From Agroathelia rolfsii (lineage: Eukaryota; Basidiomycota; Agaricomycetes; Amylocorticiales; Amylocorticiaceae), in assembly GCA_018343915.1 (NCBI GenBank), contig JABRWF010000008.1, forward strand, positions 1,364,001-1,428,000: a stretch of DNA of 64,000 bases. The letters run 5' to 3'. Positions within the stretch are counted from its first letter, which is position 1, and every line of letters starts with the position of its first letter. Position numbers and translations under genes: made by a program. Positions 43,226 through 55,429 of the stretch are shown here, one piece after another. The notes under the pieces are model-generated. The model had not been told where the DNA came from, ran no database searches, and saw only the letters and a list, made by a program, of their open reading frames with translations.

Positions 43226-45128
43226 ATGTGGAGGCCAGCAACGCGTCAGGTTACTGGAACAAACGATCGTAAGTGTGCTTTTTCAGGCTGTTTTGCGTTC
43301 GTTGCTCAATGTTATGCTCTTTAGTTCCCTTGGGAAATCGAAGACGGTTCGGGCCCGCGCCTACCGAGGACACTGCTCCCCCGCAGTTGGCACAACCGTC
43401 GCCTTCAGCATTCCCTCGTCCTCAGCAGTCAGATCATGATTACTCTAGCAAGCAGAGAGAAACGCCTCCAGAGGCTTTAGGTAAGCGCATAGGGCCTGAA
43501 CTGACAACCCATCCACCACCGCATCACCATCATCCAATATTTTCCTCATTCTCTTGACATCCTTCTGCCTCACGGCTGGTGGTATGCACTGACAAGCAGC
43601 GAATACTAATGGGCTTGCTCACTCACATGTTAAAATCATCTAAATGTCAAATGCTGCTGACTGTCGATTGGATACTAACCATCATTTCTTGCATTGTCGC
43701 TCTATTTTCTGTTTTATAGCAAACGCAGACGCGCCACGTAAGCGTCGTAGTCGCTGGGGTGATGCAAAGGCTCAAGATATTCCCGGCTTACCGACTGCGA
43801 TCTCTGCCAACGGTGTCTCGCAGGCTCAGTTAGACAACTATGCTATTCACCTCCGATTGGAAGAAATCAATCGTAAACTGCGGCTCAACAATTATGTTCC
43901 TCCCGAGAAAGAACGGTATGCCCACTGGCTTATTTCGTCCATTCAGTTAGTCTTGCTTACTTGGGAACGCTTAGGTCGCCTTCACCGCCTCCGACTTACG
44001 ATGCACATGGTCGGAGAACCAACACACGTGAAGTCCGCTACCGTAAAAAGCTCGAGGACGAACGTATCAAACTGGTTGATCGCGCCATGAAAAATGATCC
44101 CAATTTCCGTCCTCCTGTCGAATACCAGCAACAAAAACGCTCCAACCGCCCGTCCGAAAAAGTTTATATTCCCGTCAAAGAGTTTCCCGAAATTAACTTT
44201 TTTGGTCTTCTCGTCGGCCCTCGAGGCAACAGTTTGAAGAAGATGGAACGGGAGAGTGGTGCCAAGATCAGCATTCGAGGCAAGGGTAGTGTCAAGGAAG
44301 GCAAGACGAGGCCTGATCAGTACGCCGATGATGCCGATGAGGACCTTCACTGTCTCGTTCTTGCTGATTCTGAAGAGAAAGTTGCTGCTTGTGTTCGTAT
44401 GATCAACAAGGTTATTGAAACCGTGAGTAGTAATGTTTTAATGGTTATGGATTAGCTCGTTCTCAAACAAACAATAGGCTGCATCGACTCCCGAAGGCCA
44501 AAATGATCACAAGCGTAACCAGCTCCGCGAACTCGCTGCCCTCAATGGAACTCTTCGTGATGACGAAAACCAGGTCTGCCAGAACTGTGGTAACGTTGGA
44601 CATCGCAAGTACGACTGTCCCGAGCAACGCAACTTCACAGCCAACATCATCTGTCGTGTCTGTGGTTCCGCTGGGCACATGGCACGTGATTGCCAGGTCA
44701 ACCGTGATCCCAACGCTCCCCCTCCTCCGCCCGGCGGTCCTCCTCCTCCCCCAGGTGGCGGAGGAGGCGGTGGCTTCGACTCGGAGTACGCAAGTCTGAT
44801 GGCTGAACTCGGCGAGACAGCGAAGCCTGGTGACTCAAGGCCATCATGGGGAGGTTCCGGCGGAGGAAGTGATATTACAGGTGGTGGCTCTAACATTCCC
44901 CCGTGGCGTCGCCCAGAGGTATGGCAGACTCCAAACCCGAACCCGAACCAACAGCAACAGCAACAACATGGGTACCAAGGTTACAGTGGTTATGGCCAGC
45001 AGGGCTATGGCGGAGCCTGGCAGGGTACGGGGTACAACCAAGCTGCAGGAGGATATGGACAAGACTACTCGGCTGGGTATGCGCAATACTACCAAAACCA
45101 GTATCAGCAACAGCAGCAACATCCATGA
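43226..45128 (+). CDS. BBP: Branchpoint-binding protein (SF1/Msl5/BBP)
   Basis: Spliceosomal E-complex factor that binds the intron branch point. Five exons: 43226-43268, 43325-43480, 43720-43915, 43975-44422, 44478-45128. Order: N-terminal helix-hairpin region with RKRRSRWG (a UHM-ligand/U2AF-binding type motif), an SPSPPP phosphorylation site, the KH-QUA2 domain ([30 protein letters not shown]), two CCHC zinc knuckles ([14 protein letters not shown] and [14 protein letters not shown]), a proline/glycine-rich stretch ([14 protein letters not shown]) and a Gln/Tyr/Gly-rich tail. All hallmark domains are present and in the usual order. The start [11 protein letters not shown] with GTND is typical of fungal BBP. 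Confidence 0.97.
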
Positions 45129-45587
45129 AGCGAACCGGAACACACCTAACGCATCATTCGCATCTCCTTTCCTTTTGCAAAAGCGTATTCATTCATGTTT
45201 TCTCAGCCTTCTTCATTCACTGGTGTGCGTTCATGTATCAAAAGCTTCTCATCTTGTTATCGAGGTTGGCATCCCATAGCTGTTGTGCAATAACGCATTC
45301 CGTGTCCTAAAACATCTCACATGTTGCACTAACGTTCCCGGGCTTACCAATCGTCGCAGGCGTAGCAGGACATCTTTTACACCCGCCTCATCCAGCTCGT
45401 GTTCTCCCTCAACCTAATCAATTCTTACGCTCCCCCCCCCCCTTTTTTTTTTATATGCCTTTGGTTGCCTAATTACTAAAGCATTTTTGATTCATTTCTC
45501 CCAATGATCGTCTCTTTACATCAACACCATGCAATGTCAGAGTACAAAATGACATCGCTTGTTTACCTCCTCTCACCATCCAGGGAA
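45129..45587. other. Convergent 3' ends of BBP and RCM1
   Basis: Tail-to-tail spacer, mostly 3' UTR. A C10 then T10 tract lies near 45431-45451. No gene recognised. Confidence 0.6.
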
Positions 45588-48054
45588 TCATGAAGCCGTG
45601 TTGTCTGCATCATGAACACTCTTCTTCCGTTTCCCTTTTCTCTTCTTTTTCTCCTGCCGCGAAGCACCTTCGTCACCATCACTAATGACGTCATCCCCTC
45701 CTCCTGTACTACCTCCTTCTCCTTTGGCTTGTCCATCCAAGTCCTTAGGGACGTTCCTCTCAGCCTTCCTCTTGTTTCCTACTCTCTCATTTTGGTTCTG
45801 TTTATCTGATAAGCTTGTTGCATGCACCAAGGCGGGTATAGCCGTCTTCCTTTGCTGCCGAATGTCAGTCTTGCTTTTTGTTTTCATCGTTGCTGTCGTT
45901 GTATTCGTTTGTCTGGCCCGACTAATACCAGCATTATTGTCCTCTGTCTTCCTAATAAAGCAAGAGACAAAGAAGCCATTGGTAGCGTCTTCGCTGGACA
46001 TACAGCGGATGACGCTGGCGGCGTCCTCTACATGTGTGCGTAAGTTGCCAGAGGACAAAAGTGAGAAGAAAGAGTGCAAGTTATGGGATTGAGATTGAGG
46101 TACATAATATAAGATAAAGACTACTTGCCTGGTTGCGTCATTTCTCCAGGTATACCCCTCCGCGGCCAAGTGGGCAGGACAAGATCTGGCGGGGCGAGGA
46201 GAAAGTGGGCCTGGATGGCTTCGTCGGTTTGTAAGGCCTGTCGGACGACATGCTCGTTCTCGGTGGCGTGGATGCTACAGGTAGAGTAGACAATTTTCTG
46301 GACCTTTTGGGATTGTTAATTTCGATCGGACTAAGTGCTTTGGTAGCTCATCCATTAGCTAGAAGTGTGAGATATACTATGCTTACCTTCGGGACTGCCA
46401 ATGTGATTATTGTAAGAGAAAGAAATTCAGATTCAAACGTGTGAGGTAGGGCCAAAAAAGATATCAAGCCGTACATTTCATAGCGTGCCGGATCATCATA
46501 AGTTGGAAGCTAGCGAGTTTTTGGAGGCGATCGTCATTGTTGTTTTCTGATTCTTCTTCCTCTAAAAAAAAGGCGATGGGGTAAGAAAAAGGGGGGGAAA
46601 GAGATAGATTGAAGCCAAAGGAACTGACCGTTGTTAGGCTCAAGTAGATGATCGAGTCTGTTAACGATGCCCGAACCACTACACGATGGGTCAAGTAAGC
46701 TGTAAAAACGGTCAAGTTAGAAAACGAGAATTTTTTGGTCCTGTGCCAGCGATATACGAAAAGGATGCGTGAATGATACATACATATGTGTGACGTTGGC
46801 GTACTTGGTGTCCGCTGGATCGACAGTCAGAAAGTCGGCGTTGACCGTCTCCACATTCTTGCACCGCGCCTTGCGGAGCATCATCTTGAGTGTTTCGAAG
46901 CGCCGTTTGTCCCTCTCAAAGGCATATAGCTATCATTCAGAACGAAAAGTTCATGGGTCATGATGCGGCCGGGACATGATTATTCTAGAGGGAAGAATGG
47001 TTGGCTTGCCTTTCCCTTATTCCCCATCAGTGCGCTCAAATGAGACGTCTTGTTTCCCGGGGCGGCAGTAGCGTCGATAACAACTGGACCGTCATTATCA
47101 CCCGACGTTGTCGATAGCGGGTTCAGGACGACGGCAGGAAAACATGACGACTTGTCCTGTAGAATCAGCCTGCCACTCTTATAGTCATCATCCTCCGTGA
47201 ACTGTGTCGTCGGATGGAAGAGTAAGAGGTTAGGTACGTGTGCGTCCTTGGCGAAGCTTTTGCTGTTTTGTGCGATGATGAAATTTACGCGGGCGTGCTT
47301 GCATTGTTGATTAATGTGGAAATGAGGAGGCGACGCATGAAGGTAGAGTGTCTTACAGGTCATTCGGATCATGCACTTCATCTAAGTGGAAGCCCTTTTT
47401 TGTTGATGTGAGGGAGACTATGGCTTCATCTAGGCTCCATAGGCTGGTGTTTACCCTTACGTATCGAGGTATAAGGGCTTAGAAGGATAGTTTAGGAGCA
47501 AAAGCAACCAGTCAGGCCTGGATAGAAACGAATCATGCAGATATGCAACTGTTTACCTGCCTTGGGGTCACCTGTTTGTGCCAAATCCGCGTTTGTCCTA
47601 GCACCTCGCTTGATCTTTAATTTTTGGAATTCACCGTTGAGGCGTGTCTTGTGACGAAGGATAGCTTGTTTTACGGGTCCGTCGCCTGCCTGGATACCGT
47701 TCTTGGACAACAGAACATCATGCACTAAAACAAGGGCAAGATTCATGGACGTAATCTTCTTTTCATCCTTGAGCAGTTTGGAGGTGGTGATGACCTCTGC
47801 CAGAGCCGATTTGTCTGGTCAAGCGTCAGTTCTAATGTGCCCGATTATTTATTTGCAAGAACACCAGACGGTTTCTTCCTCTCGTAAAAAGAACTGATTC
47901 ACTGAAATCAATTCTTACATTTCAGTGTTTCAATGACCAAAGCCGCTGTGCGTTTGCGATCCTTTTCAGGCAAGGTGGCCAGGACACCTTTAATGGATCC
48001 CTGCTTGGCGTCTAGACGATCGAGTGTCTTTGCAGCGTCGAAATAAAAGTTCAT
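45588..48054 (-). CDS. RCM1: 25S/28S rRNA cytosine-C5 methyltransferase, Rcm1/NSUN5 type
   Basis: Nucleolar SAM-dependent m5C methyltransferase of large-subunit rRNA. The N-terminus [12 protein letters not shown] and [12 protein letters not shown] match Rcm1/NSUN5, and IPRYVRVNT is the family's RNA-binding lead. Motif I is [28 protein letters not shown] carries the SAM-ribose acidic residue. Motif IV is [10 protein letters not shown] and motif [10 protein letters not shown], giving the two catalytic cysteines of RNA m5C enzymes. The C-terminal ~120 residues are Lys/Glu-rich, ending in [10 protein letters not shown] before the final acidic residues, fitting nucleolar targeting. At least seven exons. 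It is divergent from the DnaJ gene and convergent with BBP. Confidence 0.94.
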
Positions 48055-48571
48055 TCTGAAATCACAGTCTATACATACAAAAAACGTAAATAAACATCAG
48101 CTTTTCTAGCTAACGAGATCAAGGGGGTTATGGAAGTACACAAAAGACCCAATCATGTGTACCTAGAACCTGTTGAGTGAAGTTAGTACATGCAAACAAG
48201 AAAGGTTTAGAAAGATGTTCAGGATAAAATTTGCTCGTCAGCCCCGAAGGGTTCAGACAATGTAGATAATGTATAAAAAAGCATCACAACGGTTGTAATG
48301 AAATAACTGGACTAACCTGATGATGATGGTGGTGGGAGGACAAGACGCTGTTCAGTCTCCGATGAAATTTATCTGTCTTCGCGTTGCGTTTCTGGCTCGG
48401 CGCGCTAAAAGCACGCGTACGGCGGCTAATATAGTCAAGACTCGGAGGAGCACTGCATTAGTGGCTAATCCCCATTGCTGCTGCCTCTTCCTCTCCCGCA
48501 TACTCTTGCTCTCCAGTGTGTATCCTAACAGTACCTTGCTAGTGCTCATTTATCTAAAAAATCTACACTAG
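48055..48571. promoter_or_regulatory. Divergent promoter of RCM1 and DnaJ; hidden first exon of the DnaJ gene
   Basis: The DnaJ coding exon beginning at 48572 has no in-frame ATG, so its first exon must lie here. Several ATGs occur (for example the ATG run near 48320), but none gives a convincing donor in the required phase. I looked for canonical heat-shock elements and saw none with exact GAA/TTC spacing. Confidence 0.5.
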
Positions 48572-50555
48572 TGGCTGTCGAAACGGCGCTTTATGACCTA
48601 CTGGGCGTAGCCCCTGGCGCATCCGACGGTATGCCGCGATTTTTGCTTGTATGCAAAGAAACTCAAGCGCTAGTTCACCAATACTACTCAAAATACAGCG
48701 GATATCAAGAAGGCATATCGCAAGAAGGTGCAAGTGGATTTTGGTTCTGGATTGACACTGGCTTACACTTGCACAGGCAAAGGAGCATCATCCAGTACGT
48801 ACCATATACCACAATCCTTGTATGTGTTTTTTTTCGCAGTCAAGTTCAGACGTATTTTCCTGTACCATATAGGATAAAGTGGGTAGTTCATATCATTGCA
48901 TCGCCGTCATACTTATTGATCACTTCTACCGCTTCAGAACCCCAATGACCCCGATGCTGCACAAAAATTCCAAGAGATGGCTGCTGCGTGAGCACCCTTC
49001 ACTAGAGCGCGTCGTTTTGAAAAATTCTCATGTTCAAATATCATCAAAAAGCTACGAAATCCTGAGTGACCCCGACATGCGCGAGGTCTATGACGCCGAG
49101 GGCATGGATGGCTTATCAGGGCCCGGATCCGATCGCGGTCGCGGGCCCGACCCCGCAGATATCTTTGCAGAGCTCTTTGGGGGCGGCTTTGGCGGTGGCG
49201 GTTTCTCGTTTGACATGGGTGGTGCTGGTGCTCCCAGACGGCGAAAGGCACAGGACTCTGTCATCCCTTATAACGTCACGCTGGAGGACCTCTATAATGG
49301 CAAGAGCGTCAAGATGAATATGGAAAAGGAAGTGGAATGTGGTGTCTGCAATGGGTAAGCAAACCTTTGTCTCCTCCTAGTCAACTTGTGTCTCACCTGT
49401 GTTCTTATTAAAGGTCTGGAGCCAAGGGAAGCGCAAAACCCAAGAGTTGCTCGAAATGTGAAGGCAAGGGGTGGACGTTCATCCATACCCAGGTATGTCT
49501 TTGTTGTCAATCATATATGTAGATGTCATAGACTCTCCCTAGGTCTCTGCTTCGCGTCTTGGAACATCACGAGTAACCTGCTCTGAATGCTCCGGCGAAG
49601 GCCAAAAGCTGAGAGAAAAGGATCGGTACGGGAATACTATCTGACACCACACAACCTTGCTTGTTGACTATCTATCAACTCTTTCTATCTAGATGCAAGA
49701 AATGCAAAGGTGAAAAGACAGTTAAGGAAAAGACACGTCAAGAAATTTTCGTCGAAAAGGGCATGTCTGACGGACAGCGCATCGTGTTGCACGGTGCGGG
49801 TGACCAGGAGGTAGCCAATCTTGCATATTCAAACATTCTTGCTACTGACTCCATCTGATTTTACAGCCCGGCTTCCCACCAGGCGACGTCATCTTCGTGC
49901 TCAAACAGACCCCCCACGAGACCTTTGAGCGTGCAGGTAGCGACCTGCTCACTAAGGTCCGCATCACGCTTGCCGAGGCGCTGTTGGGCTTCTCCCGCGT
50001 GTTGGTGACCCACCTAGATGCGCGCGGTATACAGGTGACGTCGCCGCCGGGCAAGATCATCAAGCCGGGCGAGGCGATCATTCTTCGTGGGGAGGGTATG
50101 CCGATCTATAAAGATCCGGGGCAGAAGCGCGGTGATTTGTATGTCGTGCTGGATGTGGAAATGCCGAGCGAAGAGTGGCTTGCGTCCGTGGATCGTCAGG
50201 CGAGCTTTTATATCCTCTTTCCCTAGAACCGAACAAGGACTCACCACAACTTGTGTTATTGCACCTTCGATAACAACAAAAAAAACAGGCCCTTACAGCA
50301 ATCTTACCACCGAAAAAGGATGATGTCCTACCTGGACCAGCGGTCGTGGACGAGGTACCGTTCGAAACGAGCGACCTCCTGGAAGTGCGTCAAACTTCCT
50401 CCTCTTCGCATGAGCGTAGTAGTAGTACCTTCTTCTTTGACCACGGTTTTGCCCACCAGTTCGGCGGAGACGAAGACGACGAAGACGATGAGGGCGCGTG
50501 GGTGGATGACGACGACGACGAGGATGGGGATCCTGCCGAGTGCCGTGCGCAGTAG
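48572..50555 (+). CDS. MAS5: Type I J-domain protein (Hsp40), Mas5/Ydj1 type; first exon not found
   Basis: Cytosolic Hsp70 co-chaperone. J domain: ETALYDLLGVAPGASDADI, KKAYRKKAKEHH, then HPD split over three exons (48777-48794, 48873-48878, 48938-48987). A Gly/Phe-rich region follows. Four CxxCxGxG-type zinc modules are seen, starting CGVC, CSKC, CSEC and CKKC. The C-terminal substrate domains (FPPGDVIFVLK, LLGFSRVL, GEGMPIY) precede an acidic tail. The protein ends CRAQ, a CAAX-type farnesylation box in the same place as CASQ of Ydj1. The intron at 50200-50288 has a GC donor. The start lies upstream of 48572 in a short exon I could not define, so the coordinates are 5' partial. Function is well supported by family; prenylation is inference. 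Confidence 0.94.
48873..48878 (+). other. 6-base microexon carrying the Asp of the J-domain HPD motif
   Basis: GATAAA lies between acceptor CATATAG and donor GTGGGTA. It encodes Asp-Lys and joins HHP (exon ending 48794) to NPNDPDAAQKF (exon from 48938). Skipping it keeps the frame but deletes the catalytic Asp. Confidence 0.9.
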
Positions 50556-50942
50556 TCTATTTACTAATCATTGGTAATGGTGTTGTGCGTGGACGAGATG
50601 GTTCATCTTTTTTCTTTCTTGTATTTAGTTAGCATCCGCTCTTTAGGTACCCTAATAATGCTTCTTAATAATCACTCCTCATCTATATTGCATATACGTA
50701 TAGTTGAAACATCACCACTAGCAATATCTTCCTGCTGTTGCCCGGCCCTCATCAATGATATTATGGTGAGAAAGAATGTGAATTAAGAATACTGGTATAA
50801 TTGCACTGATGTTCATAAGACAAGGCAAGGTGAGGGAATGCAACAAAATCAATGTAGTATATGAAGTCTGTCCGAGCGCGTTATATAGATCGTTTTAAAA
50901 TCACAAATAGTTGTAGCCCTGGATGGATCTCGTTTCAAGAGA
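50556..50942. other. Convergent 3' ends of MAS5 and the ThuA-like gene
   Basis: AT-rich tail-to-tail spacer. No gene recognised. Confidence 0.6.
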
Positions 50943-52205
50943 TTACTTCCTAGATTTGAATCGAGAAAAAATGACCGGAATACCTCCCAAGCTAGCGATC
51001 AAGGTGAGGTATGTTGCGCTGAAAACGATATTGTTAGGAAGTACACTAAAACAGGCACATTTTATCCTGGCAAACCTAGTCAAAATTTCGTTGTAAATCG
51101 TCGTTAATGCAGAAGAAAAGCTTTGCGTGGTAGATGGGGTGCTACCGGTGGTGCTCTCACTACCACCCGATGAGCTCGTTGCTTGCAATTGTGGACTTCC
51201 CACGGAAGCGCTAGAGTTGTAGGCTCGAGTAGTGTTTGCATCCAGGGCCCAGATGATACCTCCTTGGATGTGGGCTAGGAATGTACTATCCTATGTCATT
51301 AAGAATTACCGATAATGGATATCAGTGTAGTGGGGCTCTGTTAGCATACGAACCTGCCAGGTCTCATTTAGATGACCAAGACTGGTATACCAGCTCCTAC
51401 CCGCACCAGATGTACCATTCGTGTGATGTTGGTACCAGGCTATAGGGTGCGGCGTACCTTGGTTGTAGGTACGTGGGCCTGGGTCGGAGTATGAAGAATC
51501 TCTGGCAGATAAGATGACGACGGCACCGTGCGCGCGAGGATCCGATTTGAAGTTGTACCTTGATAGTGGAAGTCAAGTCAACAACAGTAAAAAAAACTCA
51601 TACTATATGATGGATATTCACTAATCCAGGGACATACATTTCATCTTGCACATGCCATTCGGCTGGAAGCATAGACGTGCTCGGATGTGAAGAGTCGATT
51701 ACATCAACGGTCTAACCAGGATGAGAATGGGCACCATTCAAATGAAAAGGCCGTAAGAACCATGCTGATAACTCAGTTCGCCTTGAGAACTTACAGCATT
51801 GGTAATTTCTGGATGGTAGTCAAACCAGGCACCGAGCTCTGCCTCGTAAAAAATTGTATTTCTCAGGCAGTCGCTGGCGGAATGAATACCAACAAAATTC
51901 CCGCCGTTGCGCAAGTACCCTTCAAATGCATCTTTACCGCCCTGATCTAATACTTCGCCTGAATTGTCAAGGAATATAATAACATCATAAACGGATAGCC
52001 CTGCGTCTGTGAACCAAGAGGGGTCTTCGGTATGATCAAATTGAGCAAAGGAGAAGTTCGTAATGGCTGAGACGGCAGTGGGAATCGAGTCATGCCGGAA
52101 ATCGATAGCGCATGTATAGATGAGTGCTCTAGGTAAACCCCAAGAGAGCCGGGGCCATTGAGAGTAGAGGCTTGCTAGAAGGACCAAAGGATGTCGCAAG
52201 AGCAT
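50943..52205 (-). CDS. ThuA-like (glutamine-amidotransferase fold) secreted or membrane-anchored protein
   Basis: Four exons (52205-51795, 51711-51638, 51558-51354, 51290-50943) give 345 residues. The N-terminal ~20 residues resemble a signal peptide. The ThuA-like fold is indicated by the strand ALIYT, YDVIIFLDNSG, GYLRNGGNFVGIHSASD, EWHVQDEMYNFKSDPR, HPIAWYQ and RSWYTSLGHLNETW near the end of the domain. A Ser/Thr/Gly-rich linker follows, then a hydrophobic C-terminal segment (~325-340) ending KSRK, suggesting a membrane or cell-wall anchor. Bacterial relatives are linked to trehalose or sugar use; the fungal role is not established, and no other sugar gene lies nearby. Confident on family, not on activity. 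Confidence 0.85.
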
Positions 52206-53196
52206 TTAGATTAGTGGGAAAATGGCATTGTGGAAATTCGATTTCCTCCTCTGACTTGAACTCTGACGTCGTATAACGTCATTATTCACAAGTCGTAGAA
52301 GGTTGATATAAAATCATATATTTCTGTAGTCATATATTTACACCATCATGTGTACTCTTTGATTTGCTATTTAGCCTGCTTCATCTCGTACTACTGGCGC
52401 GAAATTGTTGCTACTAACTTCTGTGCCATCTGACTGAACTTCCGACGATTTAGGTTGCACTTACACCTTGGGTGTACTTCACTGCATACATCTAGCATTT
52501 ATGACTGCATTACTGAAGCCATCCACATATAAGGCCGCGTCCTAACCGCCTCAAGCCATCCGGTCAAAGACAAAAGTTAAGATGCTGGGTGTCTCTCTAT
52601 TTTCGATTGCTTGCTAGTGGTCGTTTCCGGCAAAGGGGCTCCTGGGCGAATCTACGAGAAGTTTGGACGTAATTAAATACTTTTTAACATGTTTTGTGTG
52701 CCTAATTGAAGTAACTCATGTACATTCAATAATATTGTTATGTGTATGCTGGCAGGACTAACAGGGAAAAATAAGAGTGGCAACGAATTAAATGCCTTTG
52801 ATCACGTGATTATATTATTATTATAAGTTTATATACTGCATCATGTACTTGTTGAATTCGCGAGCTCTGCTATAGGTAAAACGGGTTGTAATTGCTTACA
52901 AACGCATGTCATATCGTAGCTGGCTAGTACATGAATTTAATTCCAATTATACCCGTCATGAAACCAATTAAAATAGTAAAAAGAAACATCAAGGAGAAAG
53001 GTACATTTCTCGCTTGAGCTCGACCCTTAGGGACGAATGGAACTCATATCTTGCCAGTACTGTGGACAAACTACGCTATATAGTTGGGCTGGATATGGAA
53101 GTGTAGTAGGTAGTTATACCACGGTAACACGTGACTAGATGTGAAATGGTGGAGACGTCACTTGCTTCCGCTATTTCACTCTTCCGCTCGGCGGCC
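52206..53196. other. Divergent intergenic region, ThuA-like / CIA30
   Basis: About 1 kb, AT-rich at 52660-52990. Contains the second copy (52832-52849) of the 18-base word found near the retroelement relic. No gene recognised. Confidence 0.55.
52832..52849 (+). repeat. Second copy of the 18-base word
   Basis: Identical to 20205-20222 and in the same orientation; lies in the AT-rich spacer between the ThuA-like and CIA30 genes. Confidence 0.6.
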
Positions 53197-54033
53197 ATGG
53201 CGTCAAGACGCATCACACAATACCTCCAGCGCTCAGCTAATTTACTACGGGACAATACGTCGCGTATTGTGCGCATGACAGGCGCCGATGAACTGGACAC
53301 ATCCCCTAGATATGTATATGACTTCGAACATGGTCCCGAAAGCATGCAAGAATTTATCACGGGATGTGACGCCGATGTAGGCGGGCAAAGTACGGTAAAT
53401 CTCAAGTGGGATGAGGAGCTTAAAGCACTGCGCTTCTGGGGAAATATGAGTTTGAGGGTCAAGGAAGGATTGCAAGGGCGAGTACGGGGCGGTTATGCTG
53501 GTTTCAGATCAACAGTGAGTGACCGCCATTGGATTATTCAGCTATGTAAATACCTAACACTATCTGTTATAGCCACGACCGTCACTATTTGGAGAAATAA
53601 TGCATGATATGTCCCTACATCAATATCTTGCGCTACGTGTACGACTAGGTGGACATCCTCGCACACGTAACTCCTACTTTGTCAACATACAAACGGACGG
53701 TGCTGTCAATGCAGATTTATGGCAGCATAGACTCTATACACGGAGAGAGGATGGTGAATGGGAGGATGTGTTTGTGCGTATACTCATGCTCCGGTCTATA
53801 CATGACGTCAATCTAAGAATGACTCTCAGCTTCCCCTCTCGGACTTTGTCCTCACCAATGCAGGCGAACTGGTCGACCAACAAATAACCATGGCCAAAGA
53901 CAGGATCAGAACGGTTGGCATTTCTCTACTCGGCGGAAACTCTGGAGCCGAGGGGGAATATGATCTAGCTGTTAAGAATATTCGCATGTTTGACCAAAGA
54001 GATGTTCTGGAGAAAGATAGGCCACGTGTGTAA
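53197..54033 (+). CDS. CIA30: Complex I intermediate-associated protein CIA30 (NDUFAF1 family)
   Basis: Mitochondrial assembly factor for NADH dehydrogenase (complex I). Three exons (53197-53514, 53573-53773, 53830-54033) give 240 residues. The start MASRRITQYLQRS is Arg/Ser-rich and fits a mitochondrial presequence. Family signatures are VYDFEHGPESMQEF, GFRST, LALRVRLGGHPRTRNSYFVN, DLWQHRLYTR, PLSDFVLTNAGEL and RIRTVGISLLGG followed by DLAVKNIRMFD. Length and motif order match fungal CIA30. It is divergent from the ThuA-like gene. Confidence 0.95.
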
Positions 54034-55429
54034 ACTGTGTTTCAAAGCATACCTCCGAGGTTCTAACTTGTATATGATGGAGCAGACTCAATTCCCGAGG
54101 GCTCGGAAGGCACAAAATGGGAAAGAGGACCGTATTGAGTATTTTTTTGCACTTCACCGGATGACAATAGCCTATAAGACCCTATGGTAGGTGATATGGA
54201 CCAGGATTACCTCCATCTTCCGGTGCTCCAATTATCGAATTGAGATCGTTTCGACAAATACTCTAAAAAGGTTATCTAATTGATTGACCAGCTTCTCTCA
54301 TACAATGACAAGTAATGCATGTAATATGAGTACCTATCACCATTCGTCGGCCTCGGAGCGCTCCCTAATCAAGTATTTCTTTCCTTACATTTCTGGCAAG
54401 TTTCCCGGCAATATTTCGGCTACTTACCGTTTGGAGCGTGTTCGATATCCAAGTGATTGTATATGTACGTCTTTGGAATCGGATACCGCGAACCATTCAG
54501 GTGATGTTTGTCGTAGTGCAACTTTCTTTGGCCCATCACTCTTTTAAATGACGTACCGGTTGAACCACTGATAGCTCCGGCATATCTACAAAAATGTGAT
54601 GTTCTACGGATCTGGTTCCCCATTAGTCATATTCGTTTCTTCCGCTATGGCGTGGCGTGAAGTTTACTGGTATCTTCTGCCATCGAGCTGACCTTTCAGT
54701 AATTTTATCTTATTCGCGGTTCTCTCTAAGCTCTGGATAGATTGGGAGGTTCTCGTAAAAAAAATTGATATGGAATTCTCTTTTGGAATCCGACATGGCC
54801 TGACACTTGCGTTGAAGCCACCCATCGCCGGAAGTCATCTGCAATCACCAACCTGGTTCTTGTGGCTCCTACCGACGGTATGCTGTGCGTTCGTTCACTA
54901 GCACCAGCGGTTTGGTCCACCCGTCCGTTTCGTATCCAACACCGGTATCTAAACACCAAGCGCGCATCCATGTTGGTGTTTTGTCAACCCATGGATAAAA
55001 CCTCGGACATGAACTCAATGTCACAGATAGAGTACTCTATATCGTCAATTTTCTCACGTGACGCGTGATAATAGAAATGCTTCGATCAAACAGATGTGCG
55101 ATAGAAAAATACTGAAAGCTGTGTATACAACAAAAACTAAATTGATCGAAGTCCACGGGCGTGAGTGATACTAGTATATATGCGGCGCATAGAGCGAATT
55201 AATTGTGCTACAGCAGTGTTCGACAAAAAGGGTATGGTGAGAGTCCGATGAAGGGGAAGGGGTAAACAAAAAAAAAAAAAGGAAAATGAGTAAATGATCG
55301 TCCATTGTCATTGTTTTGTTCTTTCTATACTAGAGTCCGTTCTGATTCAGCCAAGGATTCTCCATCTATGGATGGAGCGCGGGCTCGCCTAGGGATGCGT
55401 AGTTGTAGATCTATAGAACATTGTTGATA
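54034..55429. other. Gene-poor stretch between CIA30 and an unrecognised gene
   Basis: Two modest open frames (54284-54547 plus, 54726-54971 minus) show no recognisable domain and no convincing splice continuation. An A13-type tract lies near 55267-55280. I call no gene here; a decayed gene cannot be excluded. Confidence 0.5.

Noticed and set aside
54284..54971. Possible small genes on either strand downstream of CIA30
   Set aside because: No domain, no consistent splice sites and mutually overlapping alternatives.
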